Source of the DNA: Polyangium jinanense
Lineage (GTDB): Bacteria > Myxococcota > Polyangia > Polyangiales > Polyangiaceae
Direction: 5' to 3'
DNA length: 64,000 nt
NCBI RefSeq assembly: GCF_028435365.1
Contig: NZ_JAGTJJ010000039.1
Coordinates: forward strand, 39,660 to 103,659
In this document: piece by piece, positions 23,218 through 31,580 of the stretch
How the letters are laid out: each line of letters starts with the position of its first letter
Numbering within the stretch: position 1 is the first letter of the stretch
Translations under genes and position numbers: made by a program
Notes under the pieces: model-generated
What the model saw: the letters and a program-made list of their open reading frames with translations, nothing else
Told to the model about the DNA's origin: nothing
Databases searched by the model: none

Positions 23218-25491
23218 GTGCGCGCGGGTAAAGCTGCGGGCGCTGTGCGCTCCGTTCATCGCCCGAAGACCCTCTTCTTCCTGCCCTCGCTGCTCGTATC
23301 CATGGCCTGTTCTGGAAACCCCCCTCCGCCCGCCGATCCGCCCCCGAATCACCTCACAGGCTCCCTCGCCCCCACGGCGAGCGCCGTCGCCGCGCCCACG
23401 CCCGCGCCCGCTCGCCGCGAGCCGCCCGTGCCCACGCGGCGCGAGGACATCGTCGAGACGCTGCACGGCAAGGAGATCCACGACCCTTACCGCTGGCTCG
23501 AAGACGGCGAGAGCGACGAGGTGAAGGTCTGGCAAGCGGCGCAGAACGAGCGCACGGCGAAGGCCCTCGCCACGCTGCCCGGCCGCGCCGCGCTCACGCG
23601 CCGCATCGAGTCGCTCTTGCGGATCGGGTCCGTCGGCACGCCCGCGGTCTATGCCTCGAAGAAAGGCAAAGGCCGTTATTTCTACACGCGCCAGGCGCCG
23701 TCCGAGGATCAGCCGGTGCTCTACGTGCGCGACGGCGTGGATGGCGCGGATCGCAAGCTCGTGGATCCGAACACGCTCGGCAAGGACGGGCTCGTCTCGC
23801 TCGATTTCTGGGTGCCGTCGCAGGACGGCAAGAAGCTCGCGTACGGGCTCTCCTCGGGCGGCGACGAGCAAAGCACGCTCTACGTGATGGACGTGGAGAC
23901 CGGGAAAAACCTGCCCGAGACCGAGGTGATCCCGCGCGCGCGGTACGCCTCCGTCGCGTGGCTGCCCGACGGGAAATCGTTCTATTACACGCGCTTCCCG
24001 CAGAAGGGCGACGTGCCCGCGGGCGAAGAGCATTATCACCGCAAGATCTACCTGCATCAGATCGGTCGGCCCTGGGAGAAGGATCCGCTGGTGTTCGGTG
24101 AGGGCCGCGCGATGACGGACTCGCCGAGCGTCTTGATCTCGCCGAACGGCCGCTGGCTCGTGGCGACCGTGCACATGGGCTGGAGCCGGATCGAGGCGTA
24201 CCTGCTCGATCGCAAAGCCGGGCCCCAAGCCACGTTCGTGCCGTTCGCGGTGCCGAAGGAAAACGCGATCTACGACGTCGACGTGTACGACGACTCCCTG
24301 CTCGTCCGGACGAACGACAGCGCGCCGACGTACGAGCTCTATCGCGTCGACCCGCAGAAGCCCGCGCGCGAGCACTGGAAGAAGATCCTGCCGGCGACGA
24401 AGGACGTGCTGCAGGCGGTCACCTCGATCGGCGGGCAGATCTTCGCGACGTACATCGTCGACGCGCACTCGGTGGTGAAGCGCTTCTCGGCGACGGGCGA
24501 GCCCAAGGGCGAGATCACGCTACCCACGATCGGCACGACGGGCGGCGCGAGTGGCGAGTGGGACGGGCACGAAGCGTTCGTCGGGTTCACCTCGTTCGCC
24601 GTGCCGAGCACGGTGCTCCGTTTCGACCTCGCGACGGAGAAGGTGAGCACCTGGGCCGAGATCAAGCCGCCCGTGGACGCGTCCGAGTTCGTCGTGACGC
24701 AGGAAAAAGCGCGCTCGAAGGACGGGACGTTGGTGCCGTACTTCCTCGTCCACAAGAAAGGCGTGGCCCGGGACGGGAAGGCCCCGACGGTGCTCACGGG
24801 GTATGGCGGGTTCAATATCGCGCAGATGCCGGCGTTCGCGGGCTCGCGGTACGTGATGCTGGAGCAGGGCGGCGTGGTGGCGGTGGCGAACCTGCGCGGC
24901 GGCGGTGAATACGGCGAGGCGTGGCACCGCGCGGGGATGCTCGCGTCGAAGCAAAACGTGTTCGACGATCTGTATGCGGTCGCCGAGAAGCTCCTTGCGG
25001 ACCAGGTGACGTCCTCGGAGCGGCTCGCGGTGATGGGCGGCTCGAACGGGGGATTGCTGGTCGGCGCGGCGATCACGCAGCGGCCGGAGCTCTTCCGCGC
25101 GGCGGTATGCGCGGTGCCGCTGCTCGACATGATTCGCTACCACAAGTTCTTGATCGCGAAGCTCTGGATCCCCGAATACGGCTCGGCCGAGGATCCGACG
25201 CAATTCGAGTGGCTGCGGGCGTATTCGCCTTATCACAACGTGAAGCCCGGGACGCCCTACCCCGCCGTGCTCTTCGCAACGGCGGAGGGCGACAGCCGCG
25301 TGGATCCGCTGCATGCGCGCAAAATGGCGGCGCTGCTGCAGGCGGAGGCGGGCGGGGACAAGCCGATTTTGCTGCGCGTCGAAGGGAAAGCCGGGCACGG
25401 CGCGGGCAAGCCGATCTCGAAGAAGATCGAGGAGGCGACGGACGTGTATTCGTTCCTGTTCTGGCAGCTCGGCGTGACGCCTCCCGGCTGA
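23218..25491 (+). CDS. Prolyl oligopeptidase (S9A), predicted lipoprotein
   Basis: A 757-residue serine peptidase that cuts after proline in short peptides. The beta-propeller occupies about residues 130-470 and the alpha/beta hydrolase domain follows. The nucleophile is in MGGSNGGLLVGA, the Asp is in AEGDSRVDPLHARKM and the His is in GKAGHGAGKP, as in other S9A enzymes. The N-terminal DPYRWLEDGESDEVKVW motif is diagnostic for the family. A short hydrophobic signal ending SMAC precedes a Pro-rich linker, so it is probably a lipoprotein in the periplasm or on the surface. The GTG at 23218 is used; a GTG at 23245 gives a more compact signal peptide and is equally likely. Confidence 0.92.
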   Translation: MRAGKAAGAVRSVHRPKTLFFLPSLLVSMACSGNPPPPADPPPNHLTGSLAPTASAVAAPTPAPARREPPVPTRREDIVETLHGKEIHDPYRWLEDGESDEVKVWQAAQNERTAKALATLPGRAALTRRIESLLRIGSVGTPAVYASKKGKGRYFYTRQAPSEDQPVLYVRDGVDGADRKLVDPNTLGKDGLVSLDFWVPSQDGKKLAYGLSSGGDEQSTLYVMDVETGKNLPETEVIPRARYASVAWLPDGKSFYYTRFPQKGDVPAGEEHYHRKIYLHQIGRPWEKDPLVFGEGRAMTDSPSVLISPNGRWLVATVHMGWSRIEAYLLDRKAGPQATFVPFAVPKENAIYDVDVYDDSLLVRTNDSAPTYELYRVDPQKPAREHWKKILPATKDVLQAVTSIGGQIFATYIVDAHSVVKRFSATGEPKGEITLPTIGTTGGASGEWDGHEAFVGFTSFAVPSTVLRFDLATEKVSTWAEIKPPVDASEFVVTQEKARSKDGTLVPYFLVHKKGVARDGKAPTVLTGYGGFNIAQMPAFAGSRYVMLEQGGVVAVANLRGGGEYGEAWHRAGMLASKQNVFDDLYAVAEKLLADQVTSSERLAVMGGSNGGLLVGAAITQRPELFRAAVCAVPLLDMIRYHKFLIAKLWIPEYGSAEDPTQFEWLRAYSPYHNVKPGTPYPAVLFATAEGDSRVDPLHARKMAALLQAEAGGDKPILLRVEGKAGHGAGKPISKKIEEATDVYSFLFWQLGVTPPG

Positions 25492-25527
25492 CCTGCACCT
25501 ACATCTCGGTACGACGTAAGTTCACCC

Positions 25528-25775
25528 GGGGGGCGTGGTCGGCGAGGCCCCGGAGGAGATCCGATCAGGGCGGGGGTCTCGTCGGCGAGGCCCGGAGCAG
25601 GTCCGATCAGGGCCGGGGTCTCGTCGGCGAGGCAAGCGGCGGAGTCCGATCAGGGCGGGGGTCTCGGCCGCGAGGCCCCGGAGCAGGTCCGATCAGGACC
25701 GGGGTCTCGTCGGCGAGGCAAGCGGCGGAGTCGGATCAGGGCGGGGGGCTCGCCGGCGAGGCAGGCGGCGGGATC
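25528..25775 (+). repeat. 43-bp tandem repeat array upstream of the AbiEi/AbiEii-type operon
   Basis: Five units begin at 25562, 25604, 25647, 25690 and 25733 (spacing 42, 43, 43, 43), preceded by a degenerate partial unit from about 25528. Each unit opens with (C/G)GATCAGG and contains GGTCTCGTCGGCGAGGC or a variant, in which CTCG and CGAG form an inverted repeat. Units alternate between two versions ending in GGAGCAGGTC and GCGGCGGAGTC. The array ends 39 bp before the ATG at 25815. A 43-bp period is close to four helical turns, so bound proteins would sit on one face. Confidence 0.88.
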
Positions 25776-25814
25776 GGGTCTTGGGCGCGCCGTGGTGGTA
25801 GAGTGGGCGGGCCG

Positions 25815-27866
25815 ATGAAAACTGGGAAGCGCGAGAGCGGTGGGGCCGGGAAGCGGCGCTCGGGAGCAGCGGACGACCAGGAGCAGAGGAGCGTCGGCCA
25901 GCTCATCGATCGCCTCGCCGAGCTGAGCTGGAAGCCGTGGGGGCCGCGAAAGGACTACGGGGAGGACTTTCACGTCCAGATCTGGGACGGCGGCGAGTCG
26001 ACGGGGCTCTCGTTTTACGTGCAGCTCAAGAGCGTGCGAGACGCGGAGCAACGAAAAGGGCAGCGTACGCCCGATACGCTGAAGTACCGCCTCGATGCGA
26101 AGGATCTTCGGCACTGGGAGAAACAGACGCAGCTCGTGGTGCTCGTGATCTGGGACGTGGAGATGCGGCGGGGATACTGGGAGACGGTGCCGCGGATCCT
26201 GGAAGCGCTGGAGAAGAAAGGAAAAGGGTGGCGGAAGAAGGAGACGGTGACGGTGGAGGTGCCGGCCGCGCACGGAACGGATGCCGAGGGAATGAGGCGG
26301 CTGCGGTGGGCGGTGGCGGATCATTCGCTGGCGCTCGTCGCGGGCCGGGTGCGCGACGAGGAGATGACGGGCACCATTCGATTCACGGACAAGGTCACCT
26401 ACGAAGCGTTCCGAGAAGCGCTGGATCGCGGCAACGAGGTGACCTTCGAGGGGCTGGGCGTGCCCCAGATCCAGATGCCGGAATGGCACCGTCGAATGTA
26501 TGGGGATCGCCCTCCTGCGACGCGCGTGAGGATCACGCCGACGACACGGGTGGTCAGCCTCAACGTGCGGGTCGAGGTTCGAGCTCGCAATGTAACGGCT
26601 TCGATACCTGGTATCGAACTGAAGCCCACGAAACAGGGGCGCAAGCATCTGACGCTCACGAACGAGCATCAGGGTCGAACCATTACGTTCATCGCGGTTG
26701 GCAACGAAGACGCGGACGGCAGTTTCACCTTCCGCATGTCGCGTTTCGGGAAGACCATCCAGGAAGCACGAGAGGCAGCGGCTTTTTTCTTTGCTGCCAA
26801 TCAGCCGGGGAGCCGCCTCCGGGTCGTGGACGAACGAACGGGGCAAACGATCCTCGATCAGCCGCTCCCATCGCTTCCCGCTGATCCTGTCGCCGAGGGA
26901 CTCCACGACACGCTCGAAAAGCTTGCCTTCCTAGAGCCCTACATCAAAGGAATCGACTCCATCCATCTCGACCAGGGAATCACCCACGACGAGATGATGC
27001 GCATCGCGGTTCTCTACGAAGCATGCAGGAATGGGCGGGTGCAGATGCGCAAGCGGCTGTCCTTCATGGTTTCACCGGATGCCGATGCCCTACCAGATCG
27101 AGCCAATCCTGACGTCGTGCAGCACCTCGACGGTTGCAAGATGAACCTGCTCGGCGTGGAGATACCCCTGGGTCGCGTCAAGGAGGTCGTTCAGGAACCC
27201 GACCGCGTGGTGACGGCGGTGAGAGACGCCCTGGCCCGAGCCCGCGCAACGGGCAAACCGGTCCCCCTGCACATCGATGACGTTTCACTGGTCGCTGAGT
27301 TCCTCGACTGGCCCCCGCCTCACGACCGCCTCTACGACATCGCCTCGGCCCAATCCGGCTACTTCACCCTCGCCCAGGCGCTCGAAGCGGGCTTCACCTC
27401 CGCCGACCAGCTCCAAATCGAGGAGCGCGTCGAGTCCTACGGCGGCGGCAACGTCTTCCGCCTCGTCCAGTTCCCTCCGACAAACGAACACGAAGACCTC
27501 GTCGTCACCTGGCTCCTGACCGACAAGAAAGCCGTCTTCTCGCACGATACGGCACTCGCGCTTCACGAGCTCTCAGACATCCTCCCCGCCCGCCAGCACA
27601 TCACGCTCCCACCAGGATACCAGATGCCCGAAGGCGTGGAGCTCGGCCCCCAGGTCGCCATTTACCACGGTACTGTGGATCCCTCCGAGATCACCTGGAT
27701 GGGCCCTGTCCCGTTCACGAAGCCTTACCGGACGCTCCTGGATTGCATCGAGGACCACCTCTCCCCAGATCTACTCGACCAAGCGCTCGCGCAGGCACGT
27801 ACGCGCGGCATGATCAGCAGGGCCGAGGCGCAGGCCCTTCAAGCCGTGAGAGCCAAATCCGCATGA
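25815..27866 (+). CDS. DUF4365 domain fused to an AbiEi-type antitoxin domain
   Basis: A 683-residue fusion. Residues about 18-165 match DUF4365, a PD-(D/E)xK-like domain seen in defence proteins: RSVGQLIDRLAELSWKPWGP, GEDFHVQIWDGGESTGLSFY and VQLKSV supply the Asp and Q-x-K positions. Residues about 180-500 are mixed alpha/beta with no family I can name. Residues about 505-683 resemble AbiEi-type antitoxins of type IV toxin-antitoxin systems: a winged-helix start (AQSGYFTLAQALEAGFTSAD), then VFSHDTALALHELSDI, RQHITLPPGY and PYRTLLDCIEDHLSPDLLDQ. Typical AbiEi proteins are about 200-280 residues, so this is more than double. The ATG at 25815 follows a 43-bp repeat array. The stop overlaps the toxin ATG (ATGA). 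The fusion is seen directly; the defence role is an inference. Confidence 0.82.
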   Translation: MKTGKRESGGAGKRRSGAADDQEQRSVGQLIDRLAELSWKPWGPRKDYGEDFHVQIWDGGESTGLSFYVQLKSVRDAEQRKGQRTPDTLKYRLDAKDLRHWEKQTQLVVLVIWDVEMRRGYWETVPRILEALEKKGKGWRKKETVTVEVPAAHGTDAEGMRRLRWAVADHSLALVAGRVRDEEMTGTIRFTDKVTYEAFREALDRGNEVTFEGLGVPQIQMPEWHRRMYGDRPPATRVRITPTTRVVSLNVRVEVRARNVTASIPGIELKPTKQGRKHLTLTNEHQGRTITFIAVGNEDADGSFTFRMSRFGKTIQEAREAAAFFFAANQPGSRLRVVDERTGQTILDQPLPSLPADPVAEGLHDTLEKLAFLEPYIKGIDSIHLDQGITHDEMMRIAVLYEACRNGRVQMRKRLSFMVSPDADALPDRANPDVVQHLDGCKMNLLGVEIPLGRVKEVVQEPDRVVTAVRDALARARATGKPVPLHIDDVSLVAEFLDWPPPHDRLYDIASAQSGYFTLAQALEAGFTSADQLQIEERVESYGGGNVFRLVQFPPTNEHEDLVVTWLLTDKKAVFSHDTALALHELSDILPARQHITLPPGYQMPEGVELGPQVAIYHGTVDPSEITWMGPVPFTKPYRTLLDCIEDHLSPDLLDQALAQARTRGMISRAEAQALQAVRAKSA

Positions 27867-28762
27867 GCACGAGGTTCAGGTCGGCGGATGCATTCAAGCA
27901 GTCCCTCGAGGACCGCATCCGAAGGGAAGCCGAGGCGCTTGGCCTCAAGGTCCAGCCCTTCCGGCAGCGCTGCATCTTCGACAGGTTCCTCGCGCGCTTG
28001 CTCAGCCACTTCGGCGACCGCGCGATCCTGAAGGGCGGCGTCGCGCTCGCGCTCCTCGTTCCGCGTGCTCGCTTGACGAAAGACGTCGATCTGACCTTGC
28101 ACGGTCGCTCCGAAAACCTGCTCGACGAGGTCCAGACCGCAGGACGCATCGATCTCGGCGACTTCTTGGTCTTCGAAGCGCTGCCACACGCCGATCATCC
28201 CACCATCGAAGGTGAAGGGATCGTGTACGAGGGCCTTCGATTCCAGATCCACACGAGGCTCGCAGGCAAGCGTTACGGCGATCCGTTCGGCCTCGACGTG
28301 GCCTTCGGGGATCGCATGCTCGTGCCGCCCGAGCTGCGCACCGGCAACGACTTCTTCCAATTCGCGGGCTTGCCACCCACGAAGATCCGTGCGTACGCGC
28401 GCGAGGTTCATCTCGCGGAGAAGCTGCACGCATACACGCAGCCAAGGCCGCGGGAAAACTCGCGCGTCAAGGATCTGCCCGATATGGCCTTGCTCGCCAC
28501 GACAGGCCCCTTCGATGGCGACACACTCCGGCGCACGATCGAGGCGACATTCACGTTCCGCGCTGTGCATCCGACCCCTGCGTCGCTGCCAGCTCCGCCC
28601 GCAAGCTGGCCCGCGCCGTACGCAAGACTTGCCCGCGAAAACGCCCTCCCGTGGCCGACGCTCGAAGCCGTCTTCACCCACGTGAGCGCCTTCCTCGATC
28701 CGATCCTCACCGGCCACGACGGGACCTGGGATCCCATCGCGTGGACCTGGCGCGCGCGCTGA
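27863..28762 (+). CDS. AbiEii/AbiGii-type nucleotidyltransferase toxin
   Basis: A 299-residue protein with the nucleotidyltransferase core of AbiEii-type toxins: AILKGGVALALLVPRARLTK gives the GG and the conserved Arg, then DVDLTL gives the metal-binding D-x-D. Downstream are GLRFQIHTRLAGKRYGDPFG and VHLAEKLHAYTQPRPRENSR, where the Lys and Asp of VKDLPDMALL match the family pattern. Such toxins transfer nucleotides, in studied cases to tRNA or other acceptors, and stop growth until the antitoxin reverses or blocks them. The ATG at 27863 overlaps the antitoxin stop, the usual toxin-antitoxin coupling. The final 70 residues are Pro-rich and helical. The target is not known. Confidence 0.85.
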   Translation: MSTRFRSADAFKQSLEDRIRREAEALGLKVQPFRQRCIFDRFLARLLSHFGDRAILKGGVALALLVPRARLTKDVDLTLHGRSENLLDEVQTAGRIDLGDFLVFEALPHADHPTIEGEGIVYEGLRFQIHTRLAGKRYGDPFGLDVAFGDRMLVPPELRTGNDFFQFAGLPPTKIRAYAREVHLAEKLHAYTQPRPRENSRVKDLPDMALLATTGPFDGDTLRRTIEATFTFRAVHPTPASLPAPPASWPAPYARLARENALPWPTLEAVFTHVSAFLDPILTGHDGTWDPIAWTWRAR

Positions 28763-28789
28763 ACGCGGGTATTCCTTCCCCGCCTCCGC

Positions 28790-29665
28790 TCAATGCGGGC
28801 CAGGCGTCGTCGGCCCGACGTCATGCGCGAAGAAGAGCCGCTCGTCGCCGTACTTGGAAGCGACGAACGCGCTGTCGAGCCAGAGCTCGCCCAAGGGCTT
28901 GGTCGGCTGGTCGATCTTCGGCGCGACGTGCACATCAAAGAGCTTGATCCCGGCGGGCACGCGGCCGAGCGAGAGCCGGAAGTCCGACGTATCCGGGCAG
29001 GCGCGTTTCGCCTCCGCCGTCGGGTGGAACTCGATACGGTCGGGCACGACGGGGTTGTCCGCCGTCGCGCCGTCCGCGCCCATGCCCGCGAGGTGGTGCA
29101 GCGGCAGGTACACGCTGTAAAGCCGCGTGCCCCCGAGCGAGTTCGCGGCCTTCTGGAACGCGGCCTGCACGAGCTTCGTATCGAACTCCTTCGCCGGCAC
29201 GGTGGAGTTGCAATAGACGCTGGAGAAGCAGCGCAGGTCGCCCTTCTCGCGATAGTCGTTCGGCAGCCCGAGGAAGTTCAGCGAAGGCTTGCCGGTCACG
29301 AAGAATTTCAGCGCGATCGAGGGCGCAAAGCTGCCGCCGCCCTTCGCATCCGAGAAGCGGAGCAGCGCGGATCCGCCCTTCGCGAGGACGCCGGTATACG
29401 GAAGCTCTGCCGTGATCTTCAGGGTCACGCGCGCGCACGTGCCATACGTGTGCACGAGCTTCGGGCGATCCGGCGGCAGCTCGTCGCCGGAGAGCTCGAA
29501 CGAGCCGCGGTTGAACGCGGTGCTGAAGAGCTTGCGCCGCCCCCAGGGGCCCGGGACGCTCGTGGGGAGCGCGCCTTCCGGGTACGGATCGGAGCTCACG
29601 CGGGCCCAGAGCGCATCGAGCTTCTCCTCGGCGCGGAGAAGCGAATAACCATCGGGCAAGGACAT
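28790..29665 (-). CDS. Catalase-fold-like protein of unknown function
   Basis: A 291-residue protein without signal peptide. KLVHTYGTCARVTLKITAEL, YTGVLAKGGSALLRFSDAKG and FAPSIALKFFVTGKPSLNFL recall the conserved beta-barrel start of catalase-like and catalase-related proteins (His, then a variable loop, then RFS and an alKf strand). The proximal Tyr motif of true catalases is not evident, so activity should not be assumed. The C-terminal half (VPAGIKLFDVHVAPKIDQPT) is strand-rich. It converges with the AbiEii-type gene (27-bp gap) and is divergent from a lipoprotein gene. The ATG at 29665 is used; in-frame sequence upstream overlaps that lipoprotein and is not protein-like. Confidence 0.5.
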   Translation of the reverse strand: MSLPDGYSLLRAEEKLDALWARVSSDPYPEGALPTSVPGPWGRRKLFSTAFNRGSFELSGDELPPDRPKLVHTYGTCARVTLKITAELPYTGVLAKGGSALLRFSDAKGGGSFAPSIALKFFVTGKPSLNFLGLPNDYREKGDLRCFSSVYCNSTVPAKEFDTKLVQAAFQKAANSLGGTRLYSVYLPLHHLAGMGADGATADNPVVPDRIEFHPTAEAKRACPDTSDFRLSLGRVPAGIKLFDVHVAPKIDQPTKPLGELWLDSAFVASKYGDERLFFAHDVGPTTPGPH

Positions 29666-29734
29666 GAGCAGCGAGCCTATCGTAGGCCCGTCTCGCTTGC
29701 CATTTCCTTCCGCGTCGTGCTTCCTTCCTCCCCG

Positions 29735-30484
29735 ATGACGCGGATCCCGATGCACTCGCTTTCGTTGCTCTTCGCGCTCGTCGCGCTCGGCTGCCAGAAC
29801 AAGCAAGAGAGCCCGGAGAAAGCGCCCGCCCAGGAAGCCCCCGAGACGAAGCCGTCGACCACCAAGCCACGGGAGAAGAGGGCCGCGCGCCCCGTGCAGG
29901 AGTACCCGGCAGCCGAGTCTTTCGCGCTGAAGCCGCTCGCCGTGGGCCAGTGGATCCGGTTCGCCGTGGAGTCGAAGGGCGTGCCGCCGTCCCAGGTCTT
30001 CGTGCGAATCGTGGGCAAAGAAGGCGAGGCGTTCTGGTACGAGATCGAGGCGAACACGCCGACCGGCACGACGATCTCCCAGTTCCTGGTGGAGAACGCA
30101 GCAAGCAAAGGCTTCGACAAGAACGCGATCCGCAAGATGCGGACGAAGGCCGATACCGGCCCGGTGCAGGAGCAAACCGAGCCGCGGGACGCGATTCTAA
30201 AAGCCGCCGAAAGCGTCGAGGAATTCGCCGCGATCCTGAACCCGCCGCCGGACTTCGCAAAGGTCGAGCGCAAGGAGGCGAAGGTGACGGCCGGTCTGTT
30301 CCAAGGCTGCTTCGTGTACGAGGCCGAGCACGAGGAAGGCGGCGTGAAGACGAAGGAGACAGTCTTCCGTCACCCCGCCGTGCCCATCACCGGGTTCGTC
30401 CGTTCCGAGGGCACACGAGGCAGCGCCGCCGTGACGAAGGAGCTGCTCGAGCTACACGAGTCCGGCGCACGAAGCGCACTCTGA
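29735..30484 (+). CDS. Predicted lipoprotein of unknown function
   Basis: A 249-residue protein. A short signal (MTRIPMHSLSLLFALVALGC) ends in a lipobox and is followed by a Lys/Pro/Glu-rich spacer. The mature domain is strand-rich (QWIRFAVESKGVPPSQVFVR, GEAFWYEIEANTPTGTTISQ, KVTAGLFQGCFVYEAEHEEG) with a C-terminal PAVPITGFVRSE segment. This looks like a small beta-sandwich often found in myxobacterial lipoproteins, but I cannot name the family. It is divergent from the catalase-fold-like gene and 95 bp upstream of another lipoprotein gene, so the pair may be one transcript. Confidence 0.65.
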   Translation: MTRIPMHSLSLLFALVALGCQNKQESPEKAPAQEAPETKPSTTKPREKRAARPVQEYPAAESFALKPLAVGQWIRFAVESKGVPPSQVFVRIVGKEGEAFWYEIEANTPTGTTISQFLVENAASKGFDKNAIRKMRTKADTGPVQEQTEPRDAILKAAESVEEFAAILNPPPDFAKVERKEAKVTAGLFQGCFVYEAEHEEGGVKTKETVFRHPAVPITGFVRSEGTRGSAAVTKELLELHESGARSAL

Positions 30485-30579
30485 CCTGTAAGGTGCAGAG
30501 GGCCCGCGCGTTGTCCGGCCGAGGCCAACCGCACAGGTGAGCCGGATCCAGCGCGCCGAACGTCCACCGTGGAGACCGC

Positions 30580-31137
30580 ATGAATCGCAAGCCCCGCCGC
30601 GCCACACGGATTGTCGCTCTCGTTCTGGCCTCGCTCGCCGCGCCCCTCCTCGCCCTCGGCTGCGGCGGCAGCGTGCCCTCCCCAGGCGCAACCGGTGCAC
30701 CCCCCCAAGACCCAGCAGCCGCACTCGATCAAGCCGAGCGCGAGGTGCACTCCGCACTCGGCCTGTACCCAACCCCCCCCATGCAAGCCATGGCGCAGCA
30801 GGCAACAACCGGGACGCAGCCTACCTTCGCCGCACCGCCGCCCGCACCGCCGCCCCTCACGCCGACGCCCGCGCCCACGGCCATCACGCCCGCGCATCCC
30901 GATCGGAAGGTCGAGACCGAAGCAAAGCGCGCCGAGGCGCCCAGCGCAGACGAGGCCACGCCCGTGTCAGACGATCCATGCATGACCGCATGCCGCGCCC
31001 TGCAGTCGATGGGCCGCGCCGCCACCCACCTCTGCGACCTCGCCGGCGAGGACGACGCACGATGCGCAAGCGCAAAGGATCGCGTGCGCAAAGCCGAGGA
31101 CCTCGTGCGCCAAAGGTGCCCCGCCTGCGCAGGCTGA
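30580..31137 (+). CDS. Proline-rich lipoprotein with a cysteine-bearing helical tail
   Basis: A 185-residue lipoprotein. Signal MNRKPRRATRIVALVLASLA ends in LALGC. A Gly/Pro spacer, a short helix (DQAEREVHSALGLYPTPPMQ) and a long Pro/Thr/Ala tract follow. The last 60 residues carry six cysteines within helices (DPCMTACRALQSMGRAATHL, CDLAGEDDARCASAKDRV and RQRCPACAG), a pattern common in small secreted myxobacterial lipoproteins and likely held by disulfides. Function unknown. The stop lies just before dispersed repeat copy 4. Confidence 0.68.
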   Translation: MNRKPRRATRIVALVLASLAAPLLALGCGGSVPSPGATGAPPQDPAAALDQAEREVHSALGLYPTPPMQAMAQQATTGTQPTFAAPPPAPPPLTPTPAPTAITPAHPDRKVETEAKRAEAPSADEATPVSDDPCMTACRALQSMGRAATHLCDLAGEDDARCASAKDRVRKAEDLVRQRCPACAG

Positions 31138-31165
31138 CGATGGTTTGAGGCGCAACGGTGTCGTG

Positions 31166-31580
31166 TTGGAGGCGCCGCGCCGGGGCTCTGCCCCGGACCC
31201 CGCGGGGGCTGTTCGCCCCTCGACCCGAACCAGGGCAAGCCCTGGACTCGGGGTGGAAGAACTGCGCGATGCGCAGTTCTTCCAACGGGCCCGTTGGAAG
31301 ACCAGGGACAACGCTCCCGTCGAAAGGTCAGCGCTGCTGTCTTGGCTGGCAGGGTCGTCGTTGGTCTTGACCTGGCCTGCCATGAAACTCGCGCCCGAGC
31401 GCCTTCCGCTCATCCGCCCGGCGTGACCGAGTTTCATGCGAGGGGGTGGGCCGGTTGGCCCATGGGGTCTGTTCGATGAACTGCGCGAAGCGCAGTTCAT
31501 CGATCCCGGGTCCAGCGCTTGCGCTGGTCCGGGTCCAGGGGTGGACAACCCCTGGTGGGGCCTGGGGCAACGCCCCAGCG
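31166..31580. repeat. Dispersed multi-hairpin repeat, copy 4 (complete, with a nested insertion)
   Basis: Left arm from GGCGCCGCGCCGGGG (about 31171) through the stem CCAGGGC-AA-GCCCTGG and GAAGAACTGCGC over GAT. Right arm from GATGAACTGCGC over a GAA triloop to CTGGGGC-AAC-GCCCCAG, ending at 31580 directly against the kinase stop codon. The core matches copies 3 and 6 up to CCTGGCCTG, is interrupted by about 85 extra bases with their own inverted ends (31381-31438), then resumes at CTGTTCGATGAAC. It fills the gap between two convergent genes. Confidence 0.9.
31381..31438. repeat. Nested inverted-repeat insertion within repeat copy 4
   Basis: CATGAAACTCG (31381-31391) and CGAGTTTCATG (31428-31438) are perfect 11-bp inverted repeats around a 36-nt spacer. 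The block, with about 25 further bases (to roughly 31464), is absent from the equivalent place in copies 3 and 6. Confidence 0.65.

Noticed and set aside
25528..25775. The 43-bp array as a CRISPR
   Set aside because: Units are contiguous, without unique spacers between repeats, and no cas genes are near.
24921..25814. In-frame extension of the DUF4365-AbiEi gene upstream through the tandem array
   Set aside because: It runs through the 3' end of the prolyl oligopeptidase gene and the 43-bp repeats, giving repetitive Gly/Arg sequence. The ATG at 25815 is the sensible start.
15393..31285. Short open frames starting MEELRIAQFF or MNCAMRSSS within the dispersed repeats
   Set aside because: The same peptides arise from each repeat copy because the palindromic stems lack stops. 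They have no independent start signals and differ by frameshifts among copies.
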